From Ilumatobacter coccineus YM16-304 (GTDB lineage: Bacteria; Actinomycetota; Acidimicrobiia; Acidimicrobiales; Ilumatobacteraceae), in NCBI RefSeq assembly GCF_000348785.1, contig NC_020520.1, positions 620,001 to 684,000 on the forward strand: a stretch of DNA of 64,000 nucleotides, written 5' to 3'. The notes under the pieces were generated by a model that worked only from the letters and a program-made list of their open reading frames with translations, searched no databases and was not told the DNA's origin. Shown here piece by piece: positions 43,619-52,077 of this stretch (its first letter is position 1; each line of letters starts with the position of its first letter). Made by a program: the position numbers and the translations under genes.

Positions 43619-43651
43619 TCAGCCGGAGACGATTCGAGCAACGACGTACAC

Positions 43652-44257
43652 ATGGCCAGTCCGACAATCACCAACTCCCCGACCGATCGGCTCGCCGACG
43701 TCGAGCAGCGTTGTGCGCAGCTCGGCTTCCTGGTCGACTCCATCGCCGCGAGGCAGCGCGCCGATCCGGAGGTGTCGGCTCAGGCGGCGGCGATCCTCTT
43801 CCACGAAGCGCGACTCCTCGACGCTCAGCGTTACGAGGATTGGTTGGAGAGTTGGGCGGACGACGGCATCTGGTGGGTACCGATCGCACACACGTCGCCC
43901 GACGCGAACGCCCAGTCGCTCGCGCTCGACGACGTTCGTCGCCTTCGCGAACGCGTGGCCTGGATGACCGACCCGGCCGCGTGGTCCCAGCACCCGGCGA
44001 CCCGCGTGGTCCGCTCGGTGAACGCGGTCGAAGCATGGTTCGACGGACCGGATCGTCTTGTCGCTTCGTCCGCGTTGACCCTGAGCAGTGTGCGGCGTGG
44101 GAACGTTCGTGTGGTGGCCGGACGTCAGGTCCACGAGTTCGTCGTCGATCGCTCACACCCCTTGGCCTCACCCTTCGGCGACCTGCGACTGCGGAGCAAG
44201 GTGATCCTGCTCATCGACTCCGAGATCGGGCAGTCGAACCCGGGGTACCTGCTGTGA
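43652..44257 (+). CDS. aromatic-ring-hydroxylating dioxygenase beta subunit
   Basis: 201 residues from ATG 43652. The cone-shaped NTF2-like fold shows ILFHEARLLDAQRYEDWLESWADDGIWWVPI (about 48-78), SALTLSSVRRGN and LRLRSKVILLIDSEIGQSNPGYLL, typical for small subunits of Rieske oxygenases. It supports the hexameric alpha3beta3 structure. The beta gene precedes alpha and overlaps it by 4 bp (GTGA). No ferredoxin or reductase gene is in this group, so electrons come from elsewhere. Confidence 0.92.
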   Translation: MASPTITNSPTDRLADVEQRCAQLGFLVDSIAARQRADPEVSAQAAAILFHEARLLDAQRYEDWLESWADDGIWWVPIAHTSPDANAQSLALDDVRRLRERVAWMTDPAAWSQHPATRVVRSVNAVEAWFDGPDRLVASSALTLSSVRRGNVRVVAGRQVHEFVVDRSHPLASPFGDLRLRSKVILLIDSEIGQSNPGYLL

Positions 44258-45561
44258 GCGCGTCGGTCAGCATCGACGGACTCGTCGAGCCGACGCGGGT
44301 GCATCGGCGGCTCTACACCGACCCGGCGATCTTCGAACGGGAGATGGTCGACGTGTTCGGGGGCTCGTGGACATATCTCTGCCACGAGAGTCAGATCGCA
44401 GAACCCGACTCGTACCTCACCGTCGACGTCGGCCGTCGATCGACCATCGTCACGCGCAGCCGCGACGGCGTCGTCAGGGCGCTCTTCAATCGGTGTTCCC
44501 ACCGCGGGACGACGGTCGTCGAAGGCGCAGGCGGCTGTGCCAAGCGATTCACCTGCCCGTATCACGGGTGGTCATTCGCCAACGACGGACGACTACTCGC
44601 TGTCCCGTACCCCGACTCGTATGGGCCGTCGTTCGACAAGGCGCAGTTCGGTCTTGGAGGGCTCCGGGTCGAGATCTACCGCGGCTTCGTTTTCGGAACC
44701 GTCGATCACGACGGCCCCGATCTGGCCGAGTATCTCGGGGCGGCATCCGGCTGGCTGGACGTCCACATCGATCGCAACCCAGGCGGTGAGCTCGCCGTGC
44801 TTCCGGGGCCGATCCGGCAGGAGTATCGCGGCAATTGGAAGCTCGCGTTCGACAATGCGTCGGACGGGCTACACGCCACGTTCGCTCATCGCTCGTACAA
44901 CCACCTCGGCCGATCAACCGATGTCGAAACCGTCCTCGCACGCGATCCAGCGCAGACCGAGATGTTTGCGAAGGCCTTGGGTCACGGACACATGCTCGTG
45001 GATCAGCGGCCAGGACTCGCGTCCGACGCATGGGCGACGATGCGCGCCATGCCGTTCTCCGACGAGCTGATCGCGTCGCTCACCTCGACACTCGGTCCCG
45101 ATGAAGCACGCGCGCAGCTCGAACTCGCGACGGGCTCGATGGTCAACCTGACGCTGTTCCCGAACATGATCCTCGTCGGCAACCAGCTGATGGTCGTCGA
45201 GCCGCTCGCGGTCGATCACACGCGCCTCACGCTCTACCTGCTGGCCGCGCCCCGAGCATCGGACGAGGTGGCACGACTGCGGCCCCGAGTCGAGGAGGAC
45301 TTCACCAACTTCGGCACACCCGACGATCTCGAGATGTTCGAGCGGGTGCAGCGCGGGCTGCTCGTGCCGGAGATGGAGTGGATCGACACCAGCCGCGGCC
45401 ACGACGCCGGGTGTGAGTGGATCGATCCCGACGATGGTCTGCTCACCGGCCCGATCACGTCGGAGGCGCCGATGCGCGGCTACCACGCCGAATACCTCCG
45501 ATTGATGACCGATCGTTCGCCGAGAGTGACGGTTCGCACCGCTGGGGCCAACGATGGATGA
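44254..45561 (+). CDS. Rieske-type aromatic-ring-hydroxylating dioxygenase alpha subunit
   Basis: 435 residues from GTG 44254. The Rieske centre is NRCSHRGTTVVEGAGG then FTCPYHGWSF (Cys-x-His and Cys-x2-His, about 74-98). The mononuclear iron site is in the catalytic domain at NASDGLHATFAHRSY, with a downstream Asp likely. The enzyme adds O2 to an arene or oxidatively removes a group, with NAD(P)H electrons supplied by a reductase not encoded here. It overlaps the PhyH-like gene by 8 bp. The 5' extension of this frame to 43606 is rejected because it covers the beta gene. Confidence 0.94.
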   Translation: MSASVSIDGLVEPTRVHRRLYTDPAIFEREMVDVFGGSWTYLCHESQIAEPDSYLTVDVGRRSTIVTRSRDGVVRALFNRCSHRGTTVVEGAGGCAKRFTCPYHGWSFANDGRLLAVPYPDSYGPSFDKAQFGLGGLRVEIYRGFVFGTVDHDGPDLAEYLGAASGWLDVHIDRNPGGELAVLPGPIRQEYRGNWKLAFDNASDGLHATFAHRSYNHLGRSTDVETVLARDPAQTEMFAKALGHGHMLVDQRPGLASDAWATMRAMPFSDELIASLTSTLGPDEARAQLELATGSMVNLTLFPNMILVGNQLMVVEPLAVDHTRLTLYLLAAPRASDEVARLRPRVEEDFTNFGTPDDLEMFERVQRGLLVPEMEWIDTSRGHDAGCEWIDPDDGLLTGPITSEAPMRGYHAEYLRLMTDRSPRVTVRTAGANDG

Positions 45562-46387
45562 CGAGGCCTGTTTCGAAGCGTTCGTCAGCGACGGTCACGT
45601 CGTGCAACGCAAGGCGCTCGGCGCTCACCAACTCGACATCCTGCGCCGCGAGATAGACGAATGTCGGAGCGCACCGAGTGAGCATCACGCCGTCCTCGGT
45701 CGGGTCGGCGACGCGGTGTTCGACAGCGATCTCTTCCGATGGCGAGACCGGCCGGCGATCGGCGATCTGATCGCCGCCGAGCGACTCGTCTCGCAGGCGA
45801 CACTGCTCCTCGCTTCACCGGTGCTCTTCGTCGAGGACCAGTGGTTCGCCGCGGATCCCGGCTCGGCCACCGGCTCGCCGTGGCATCAGGACGGTCCGTA
45901 CTACGAGATCGACCGGGCATTCGTCACGTGTTGGATCGCCCTCGATGACGTCGACGCGGCGCACGCTCTCCACGTCATACCCGGAAGCCACCTCGACGGG
46001 ACTCGCCTCGATGCTGTCGCGTTCGACGCGGATGGCGACACGATCAGCAACGTCTCTCACTCGGACGATCACAGCGATGCATCGACGCTGGCTCTCGCCG
46101 TGGAGCGCGCGGTGTCGTACGACATGAGCGCCGGCGATGCGCTGTGGTTCGACGCCGGCACCGTGCATGGCGTGCCGGTCCCTTCGCCAGTCGGCGGCCG
46201 CAGATTCAGCCTTCGATATGCGCCGGCCGATGCCCGCCGGCAGACGACCGACCGGCCGGTTGCCGCGTTCTGGAGCACGCTGCCCCACGGTCTCGACGAT
46301 GGCGACCACCTCTCGGACAGCCCGTGGTTTCCCGTCCTCGACAGTTCCTCATCCCCCGACGAAAGAACCGATCATGCCCAGCAGTGA
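45554..46387 (+). CDS. phytanoyl-CoA dioxygenase (PhyH)-family Fe/2OG oxygenase
   Basis: 277 residues from ATG 45554. The iron-binding His-x-Asp is in GSPWHQDGPYY (about 108-118), the distal His in AGTVHGVPVPSP, followed by Arg in RRFSLRYAP that would bind 2-oxoglutarate. ALHVIPGSHLDG is a family-typical segment. It hydroxylates a small organic substrate in the cytosol. Overlaps show it is in the dioxygenase operon, with 8 bp before it and 14 bp after it. Confidence 0.9.
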   Translation: MDDEACFEAFVSDGHVVQRKALGAHQLDILRREIDECRSAPSEHHAVLGRVGDAVFDSDLFRWRDRPAIGDLIAAERLVSQATLLLASPVLFVEDQWFAADPGSATGSPWHQDGPYYEIDRAFVTCWIALDDVDAAHALHVIPGSHLDGTRLDAVAFDADGDTISNVSHSDDHSDASTLALAVERAVSYDMSAGDALWFDAGTVHGVPVPSPVGGRRFSLRYAPADARRQTTDRPVAAFWSTLPHGLDDGDHLSDSPWFPVLDSSSSPDERTDHAQQ

Positions 46388-46784
46388 CGACAACAAGAAG
46401 ATCATCGCCGACCTGGTCGACGCACAGTGGAACCGCCGCGACCTCGACTTCGTCCGGGCCACGTACGCACCTGACGCATCGATCTTCGTCCCCGGCTACG
46501 ACACCGGCGGCATCGACGATGTGATCGACGACGCCCAGCACTACTTCGATGCGTTCACCGACGTGACGATGTCGGTCGACGATCTCATCGCCGAAGGCGA
46601 CCGGGTCGTGCTTCGCTGGACCACAGCCGGCCGTCACGTCGGTGACTACTACGGCACTCCGGCGACCGATCGTGTCATCGCGATGCAGGGAGTCGACGTG
46701 TTCCGTCTCGATGGCGGGCTGATCGTCGAAGCGTGGAGTCTTTGGGACGCCGCCTCGGTCGACAAGCAGTTGGCTGGAGAATGA
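46374..46784 (+). CDS. SnoaL/NTF2-like polyketide-cyclase-type protein
   Basis: 136 residues from ATG 46374. The cone fold reads ADLVDAQWNRRDLDFVRATYAPDA, DDAQHYFDAFTDVTMSVDDLIAEGDRVVLRWTTAGRH and FRLDGGLIVEAWSLWD. SnoaL-like proteins isomerise, dehydrate or cyclise small molecules, and no residue here fixes the reaction. It is last in the rightward catabolic operon and overlaps the PhyH-like gene by 14 bp. A convergent cupin regulator follows. Confidence 0.88.
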   Translation: MPSSDDNKKIIADLVDAQWNRRDLDFVRATYAPDASIFVPGYDTGGIDDVIDDAQHYFDAFTDVTMSVDDLIAEGDRVVLRWTTAGRHVGDYYGTPATDRVIAMQGVDVFRLDGGLIVEAWSLWDAASVDKQLAGE

Positions 46785-46795
46785 CGGCCTCGCCG

Positions 46796-47383
46796 TCAGG
46801 AGTCCTGGCCGGTGATCACGTGTACGAAGCGAGTTCGAACGGGTCCGTCCTGCTTCCAGCGATGCCGCATGTGGCTCGGGTAGCGGATGCTGTCGCCGGC
46901 ACGCAGGTGATGGGGTGGAGCGTCCTCGATCTCCACGATCAAACCGCCCTCGAGTACGTTGATGAACTCGACGCCCTTCGACTCGTAGAAACCGCCGAGC
47001 TCGTCGCCCGGTTCGGCGAGGTACTCCGACACCGTCATGACCGAACCGTCGATGAGGGCACGACGATGCGCCGAGTGCTCGTCGTCGGTGACCCGATACA
47101 TCGGTGTCTCGGTGGATCGGATGACATCGACCACGTCGGGAACGTCGTCTGCGAGCAGCATCTCGGGAGTGACGCCATAGAGTTCGGCGAGGGTGAACAT
47201 CGTCGTGAGACTCGGGGCCGCCTGGCCTCGTTCGATCTGACTGAGGAAGGGCTGGGAGATGCCGGTCCGGGCCGCCACCTCACGCATCGTCAGCCCATGT
47301 GTCCGACGAGAAGCTCTCAGCCGAGTGCCCAGCTGCTCCAAACGCGGAGCTCTCTCACGCTCCGCCGCGCCGTCGATCGTCAT
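46796..47383 (-). CDS. XRE-cupin transcriptional regulator
   Basis: 195 residues from ATG 47383. The N-terminal Cro/cI helix-turn-helix is LGTRLRASRRTHGLTMREVAARTGISQPFLSQIERG (18-53); the C-terminal cupin barrel has EFINVLEGGLIVEIEDAPPHHLRAGDSIRYPSHMRHRW. Such proteins sense small ligands in the barrel. It is divergent from the 2OG oxygenase, and convergent with the dioxygenase operon, so either could be its target. Its own binding site is not obvious. Confidence 0.92.
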   Translation of the reverse strand: MTIDGAAERERAPRLEQLGTRLRASRRTHGLTMREVAARTGISQPFLSQIERGQAAPSLTTMFTLAELYGVTPEMLLADDVPDVVDVIRSTETPMYRVTDDEHSAHRRALIDGSVMTVSEYLAEPGDELGGFYESKGVEFINVLEGGLIVEIEDAPPHHLRAGDSIRYPSHMRHRWKQDGPVRTRFVHVITGQDS

Positions 47384-47423
47384 CGTCGTTCAACGTACCG
47401 CCCTTACACCGTCAGGAGGAGAA

Positions 47424-48413
47424 ATGGCCCACACGGCCGACCATGATGAGCATCTGCCCGCGATCCCGGTGATCGATCTGCAGCGGTGGCGCGATGGCGA
47501 CCCGTCGGTCGCTGCCACCGTCGACGACGCGCTCCGCACCGTGGGCTTCGTGATGCTCGCCGGCCACGGCGTCGATCAGGGGCTCATCGACGGCACCCGC
47601 TCGGCTGGCTACGCGTTCTTCCACGGACCCGACGAGGCGAAGGCGTCGGTAGCGGTGACCCCCGACGCGTATCGCGGCTGGGTGGGGTCGGGCACGCAGT
47701 CGAACGCAGCCACCTACGGGATCGAGACCTTGCCCGATCTCAAGGAGAGCTACATCGTCGGGCCGACGGCACCCGCCGACGTCGAACTCAGCCCGGCAGG
47801 AGAGCAGTGGTTTCTGCCGAACCGGTGGCCCGCCGCTCCGGCGGATCTTCGAACGTGGACCGAGCGATACCACGCAGCGATGGCTGGGCTGGCCGAAGAA
47901 GTCCTCACGTTGTTCGCCGAAGCGCTCGGTCTCGAAGCTGACGCGTTGACCAGCTTCTGCGCGACGCCGACGTCGAGCATCAACCTGAACTGGTATCCCA
48001 GTCACACCGTCACGCCCTCGGCGCCCGTCGGACAGTTTCGAGTGGGTCCACACACCGACTTCGGCACCATCACCTTGCTCGATCGCGAGCCGGGCGCGGG
48101 TGGGCTCCAGGTGCAACGCCTCGATGGCGAGTGGGTGGATGCTCCGTGGGTTCCCGGAACCTTCACGGTCAACATCGGCGACCTCATGAGTCACTGGACG
48201 AACGGTCGCTGGCGGTCGACACGCCACCGAGTGCTCCCGCCACCGATCGACGTTCCGTCCGAAGAATTGCTCTCGCTCGTGTTCTTCCACGGGGCCGACC
48301 ACGACGCAGTGGTGGTCCCGTTCGACGTCGGGGGAAGCGGGGTCGTCGATCGCAGCCCGGTGCTCGCCGGGGAGTACGTCGCGGCGAAAGTCGCCGCGCT
48401 CGCGGTCGACTGA
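47424..48413 (+). CDS. isopenicillin-N-synthase-like Fe/2OG oxygenase
   Basis: 329 residues from ATG 47424 with AGGAGG. N-terminal DIOX_N region (IPVIDLQRWRDG ... VGFVMLAGHGV), then the Fe-binding HTD in GPHTDFGTITLLDRE, the distal His in STRHRVLPPP and a 2OG-binding Arg. It should use Fe(II), O2 and 2-oxoglutarate to oxidise a small molecule; plant-hormone-like and IPNS-like members share this fold. It is divergent from the XRE-cupin gene with a 40-bp spacer. Confidence 0.9.
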   Translation: MAHTADHDEHLPAIPVIDLQRWRDGDPSVAATVDDALRTVGFVMLAGHGVDQGLIDGTRSAGYAFFHGPDEAKASVAVTPDAYRGWVGSGTQSNAATYGIETLPDLKESYIVGPTAPADVELSPAGEQWFLPNRWPAAPADLRTWTERYHAAMAGLAEEVLTLFAEALGLEADALTSFCATPTSSINLNWYPSHTVTPSAPVGQFRVGPHTDFGTITLLDREPGAGGLQVQRLDGEWVDAPWVPGTFTVNIGDLMSHWTNGRWRSTRHRVLPPPIDVPSEELLSLVFFHGADHDAVVVPFDVGGSGVVDRSPVLAGEYVAAKVAALAVD

Positions 48414-48575
48414 GCGTCGACCCCGCACACCGCTGATGTGCGTGGTCGTCCCGGCGTCTCGAACCGTCGTGAAATACCCTTGCGGCGCTCGTGCCGCGCC
48501 AATGGCTCGGCGACAGCCTCGTACGGTGGGGAGTGATCCACACACGAGCGGCGAACAGCCGAGCGAGGAGCAGCG

Positions 48576-49919
48576 ATGGTCGAGTACTGGGGCAACGAGA
48601 CACGTAAGGCGATCGAGAACTTTCCGATCTCGGGTGAACGCGTGCCGGCATCGGTCATCCGGTGGCTGGGACGGATCAAGTCGGCTGCGGCGACCGCCAA
48701 CGCCGAACTGGGCGTGCTCGATGCCGAGTTGGCCGCTCGGGTCGCGACCGCGGCCGACGAGATCGGTGCAGGCGAACACGCCGACCAGTTCCCGATCGAC
48801 ATCTTCCAGACTGGCTCGGGCACGTCGACGAACATGAACGTCAACGAAGTCATCGCGCACCTCGCCGGCGACGACGTCCACCCGAACGATCACGTCAACC
48901 TCGGTCAGAGCTCGAACGACGTGTTTCCGACCGCGGTGCATCTGGCCGCGCTCGACATGGCGACCACCACGCTCGCTCCGGCGCTGCGATCACTCGAACG
49001 CTCGTTGGCCGGAAAGGCGGCCGAGTTCGCCGATCTGGCCAAGGCCGGACGCACGCACCTGATGGACGCCGTACCGATCACGCTCGGCGAAGAGTTCGGG
49101 GCCTTCGCTCACCAGGTGGGTCTCGGCATCGACCGCGTCGAGTCGTGTCTGCAACGGGTGGCAGCGGTTCCGCTCGGTGGCACCGCCGTCGGCAACGGGT
49201 TGAACACACACCCCGACTTCGCCCGCCGCGTGCGTGAGCTCATCGCCGAGCGAACCGGCGTCGAGGTCGTCGAGCCCGGCGATCGTTTCGAAGCGCAGGC
49301 AAGCCGCGATTCGCTCGTCGAACTGTCGGGTGCCCTCAAGGTCGTCGCCGTCTCGCTCACCAAGATCGCGAACGACATCGCGCTCCTCGCGAGCGGCCCG
49401 CGGGCCGGGCTCGGCGAGATCACGTTGCCGGCATTGCAGAAGGGGTCGTCGATCATGCCGGGCAAGGTCAACCCGGTGCTCGCCGAGGTGGTGCTGCAGG
49501 TCGCTGCGCAGGTCATCGGCAACGACACGGCCATCACCATCGGCGGTATGCAGGGCAACTTCCAGCTCAATGTTCGGATCCCGCTGATCGCGCGCAACCT
49601 CCTGGGTTCGATGGAGATCCTCGCGTCGACGTCGATCGTCTTCGCCGAGAACTGCGTCGCCGGAATCGTCGCGAACCATGATCGGTTGGCGTGGTTGGCC
49701 GACCACACGCTGGCATCGGCGACGGCGCTCAATCCGATCGTCGGCTACGACGTCGCGGGCGCCATCGTGCAACTCGCGGACCGCGACGGGTTGTCGTTGC
49801 GCGACGCGGCCCGAACGTTCGATGTCGACGAGGAGGTCATCGCCGACGTTCTCGACGCTCGCAAGATCGCCCGCGGCAACCGGGTCGACGACAACGGATA
49901 CGGTGCGCCACATGACTGA
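48576..49919 (+). CDS. fumC: fumarate hydratase class II
   Basis: 447 residues from ATG 48576. The class II fumarase/aspartase fold has FQTGSGTSTNMNVNEV (about 77-92), HPNDHVNLGQSSNDVFPTAV, GRTHLMDAVPITLGEE and the signature GSSIMPGKVNPV near residue 291. It interconverts fumarate and malate in the citric acid cycle, in the cytosol. SS residues of the flexible loop are intact. It overlaps the next small gene by 8 bp. A TACGGT about 52 bp upstream may be its -10. Confidence 0.96.
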   Translation: MVEYWGNETRKAIENFPISGERVPASVIRWLGRIKSAAATANAELGVLDAELAARVATAADEIGAGEHADQFPIDIFQTGSGTSTNMNVNEVIAHLAGDDVHPNDHVNLGQSSNDVFPTAVHLAALDMATTTLAPALRSLERSLAGKAAEFADLAKAGRTHLMDAVPITLGEEFGAFAHQVGLGIDRVESCLQRVAAVPLGGTAVGNGLNTHPDFARRVRELIAERTGVEVVEPGDRFEAQASRDSLVELSGALKVVAVSLTKIANDIALLASGPRAGLGEITLPALQKGSSIMPGKVNPVLAEVVLQVAAQVIGNDTAITIGGMQGNFQLNVRIPLIARNLLGSMEILASTSIVFAENCVAGIVANHDRLAWLADHTLASATALNPIVGYDVAGAIVQLADRDGLSLRDAARTFDVDEEVIADVLDARKIARGNRVDDNGYGAPHD

Positions 49920-50226
49920 CGGCACGGAGATGGAGACGTTGAGCCAGGCCACGACCCGTCTGTCGAAGGCCGGCTACGTCGAGAACTACACCGCACGCGA
50001 CGGGCACCTTGCGTGCGGCAAGTGCGGTGCTTCCTACGACCCGGCGACGGTGACGATCGACGAGATCGTGCGCTTCGAAGGGCAGAGCAATCCGGACGAC
50101 GAGGCGGTGGCGTACGCGATCGATGCCGGATGCGGCCATCGCGGCCTCTACGTGTCGGCGTACGGTCCCGATGCGACGGCCGACGACATCGCCGTGGTCG
50201 CAGCCCTTCCCGACGCTCGGCCCTGA
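49912..50226 (+). CDS. small Cys-containing protein coupled to fumC
   Basis: 104 residues from ATG 49912. A C-x2-C pair (LACGKCGASYDP, about 35-46) and a later Cys-Gly-His in AGCGHRG (about 74-80) suggest a zinc ribbon-like site with only three or four ligands. It is acidic and ends in a helix. No known family is recognised with confidence. Its gene overlaps fumC by 8 bp, so it is co-translated. Confidence 0.7.
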   Translation: MTDGTEMETLSQATTRLSKAGYVENYTARDGHLACGKCGASYDPATVTIDEIVRFEGQSNPDDEAVAYAIDAGCGHRGLYVSAYGPDATADDIAVVAALPDARP

Positions 50227-50235
50227 CCGGTCAGG
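50222..50235. terminator. palindrome holding two convergent stop codons
   Basis: CCTGACCGGTCAGG contains both TGA stops of the facing genes (50224-50226 and 50231-50233). It is 14 bp, perfectly symmetric and has no T-run, so any termination role is weak. Confidence 0.3.
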
Positions 50236-50524
50236 ACGGGGCGACGTCGACGCGCCGCTCGAACACGAACTCGTACTCGAGATAGGCGTTGGCGTACTCC
50301 TGGCCCGGCGCCGGTGGAATCAGCTGGGCCGACTGCAACAGCATCCAGCCGTCGCGCAACGCGGCGACCCCGCTGGAGTACGGCGGTCGTCCGGGCTGCT
50401 CCGATTCGGGCAGCTGCGGTCCGGCTCCGTCGCTGCCGTCGTGGAACGCCCAACCCACCACGCTCTCGTCGAGCGCCGAGCCCTGCAACCACAGGTAGAG
50501 GACCTGCTGCCGCGTGGTCGTCAT
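50231..50524 (-). CDS. hypothetical protein paired with PhyH oxygenase
   Basis: 97 residues from ATG 50524, overlapping the oxygenase stop by 4 bp. It starts MTTTRQQVLYLWLQGSALDES and ends EYANAYLEYEFVFERRVDVAPS. It is compact and Trp-rich with no signal peptide, membrane helix or metal motif. No family is recognised. The tight coupling suggests a partner or accessory to the oxygenase. Confidence 0.6.
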   Translation of the reverse strand: MTTTRQQVLYLWLQGSALDESVVGWAFHDGSDGAGPQLPESEQPGRPPYSSGVAALRDGWMLLQSAQLIPPAPGQEYANAYLEYEFVFERRVDVAPS

Positions 50525-51423
50525 GCGTCGTTCCCGATCAGGTCGGCGCGACCTTCGAGACGTGACAGGTAGTAGTCGACGTCGAACTCGTCGTCACCGC
50601 TCAGATACCGCCACAACCGGGCGCGCTGCATCTGGTCGTTGCGGTAGTCGGTGATCCCCATCCACGGGTGCCACGTCCGGAAGATCTCGGCGACGCTGCC
50701 CGGCTGCATACGGGCGAAGACGTGGTCGCTCGGCGGATTCTGCACCTCGTCGAGGTCGTCGGTGTTCCACTGCCGAACCTGCGGTGCGGTTGGGTTGAGT
50801 CGCACCTTGTAGAGCCAGCGGTCGTTGGCCCCCGGGTTGGGTTGGCCCGCATGCCAGAGCCCGTGGTGGAAGACGAACACGCTGCCCGCTTCGCACGACA
50901 CCTGCTGCTCGCCGACGATGTTCTGATAGCGACTGAGACCCGACGACCGAACCCGTGACAGGTGGCTGCCGGGAAGAAACCGGGTGCCGCCTTCGCCGGG
51001 AGCGACGGCGCTCGGGTACCAGAACAGCTGCACGTCGAACGTCGGGTCGGGCGAGTCGGTCACCGCGTCGACGTGGAGCGGCTGGACGTAGGTGCCGCCG
51101 CCCGGGATGTAGTGAACCCAGTCGTGATCGAACACCGGGTCGGTCCCGACCATCGACTCGATGATCCCGCGGATCTGCGGCAGTCGGAGGTACTCGCCGA
51201 TCGCCGACGGAAGCGGATAACACTCGTCGAGTGGTGTGCGTGAGTGCGGCGGCTTCATCCCGTCGGGGAGCAGCCGCTCGGCGTTGAGCCGTTCGATCTC
51301 CTCGATCGCTCGGCGGTTGATGTCGTCGGGCACGATCGCGTCGAACCGCAGGAATCCGTTGGCCACGAACTGGGCCATCTGGCGCGTCGACAATCGATGG
51401 TCGCTCGCTGTGGAAAGTGTCAT
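50521..51423 (-). CDS. PhyH-family Fe/2OG oxygenase
   Basis: 300 residues from ATG 51423. The metal His-x-Asp is in VQPLHVDAVTDSP (about 119-131), GGTRFLPGSHLSR matches the family loop, and the distal His lies in HHGLWHAGQPNPGAND. It also keeps Arg near the end of the barrel. A 2-oxoglutarate-dependent hydroxylase is expected. It is followed by a coupled small gene and preceded by a SnoaL/P450 operon in the same direction. The substrate is unknown. Confidence 0.9.
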   Translation of the reverse strand: MTLSTASDHRLSTRQMAQFVANGFLRFDAIVPDDINRRAIEEIERLNAERLLPDGMKPPHSRTPLDECYPLPSAIGEYLRLPQIRGIIESMVGTDPVFDHDWVHYIPGGGTYVQPLHVDAVTDSPDPTFDVQLFWYPSAVAPGEGGTRFLPGSHLSRVRSSGLSRYQNIVGEQQVSCEAGSVFVFHHGLWHAGQPNPGANDRWLYKVRLNPTAPQVRQWNTDDLDEVQNPPSDHVFARMQPGSVAEIFRTWHPWMGITDYRNDQMQRARLWRYLSGDDEFDVDYYLSRLEGRADLIGNDA

Positions 51424-51522
51424 TAAGATCCCCCCTGATCGTGACGCCCGTCATCGTAGGCGGCACCGTCGGCCCGGTCGGACACGGACGTCGCCCGCTC
51501 GACGAGCGTCGCTGTCAGGGGG

Positions 51523-52065
51523 TCACGTCGACGCGTCGACGCGGTAGCCGAGTTCGAGATCCCACGAGTGGTACGAGAGATCGTGCTGGTCGCGGCGGCC
51601 GGCGAGTCGATGCTGGATCGGCATCCTGGTCGACCCCAGCGCCCTCGACCAGTCGGTCACACAGGTTCGGTGGGCGATGCGCCACACCCCGTCGCGACGT
51701 TCGAAGCGGTCGACGTATCGACCGCAGTGGAGTTCGTCGGACGCTCCGTCGCCGTCGTGGTATCGGTACCAACCGTTCCAGTGGCATTCGGAGGTGGCGC
51801 GATCGCCGCGCACGTCGACCAGTGGATTCGTGATGTCGTGCTGCGTCGACACCCACGCACCGACGTGCCCCATCACCCACGGTACGAACTCGTCGACGGG
51901 TCCGGCGAAGAGACCGTGATCGTCGGTGGCATCGGGGTGGAAGCAGGTCGCGAGTCGATCGGCGTCGAGCCGGTCGACAGCGGCGGCGTATCGATACAGC
52001 ACCTCGGTGATCTCCTGGACGTCGAGCAGCCGCTCCATACGTGCGTTGGTCGCTTCATCGGTCAT
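51523..52065 (-). CDS. SnoaL-like (NTF2-fold) protein
   Basis: 180 residues from ATG 52065. The fold begins VQEITEVLYRYAAAVDRLDADRLATCFHPDATDDHG (17-52) and continues with THDITNP-like STQHDITNPLVDVRGDRATSECHWNGWYRY and DRFERRDGVWRIAHRTCVTDW. It matches ring-hydroxylating/SnoaL-like NTF2 proteins that dehydrate or isomerise. It lies 12 bp after the P450 gene. Confidence 0.88.
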   Translation of the reverse strand: MTDEATNARMERLLDVQEITEVLYRYAAAVDRLDADRLATCFHPDATDDHGLFAGPVDEFVPWVMGHVGAWVSTQHDITNPLVDVRGDRATSECHWNGWYRYHDGDGASDELHCGRYVDRFERRDGVWRIAHRTCVTDWSRALGSTRMPIQHRLAGRRDQHDLSYHSWDLELGYRVDAST

Positions 52066-52077
52066 GAGTGATCCCCT

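Noticed and set aside
43606-45561. 651-residue dioxygenase alpha frame
   Set aside because: The first 216 residues cover the beta subunit gene in another frame; GTG 44254 couples to the beta stop.
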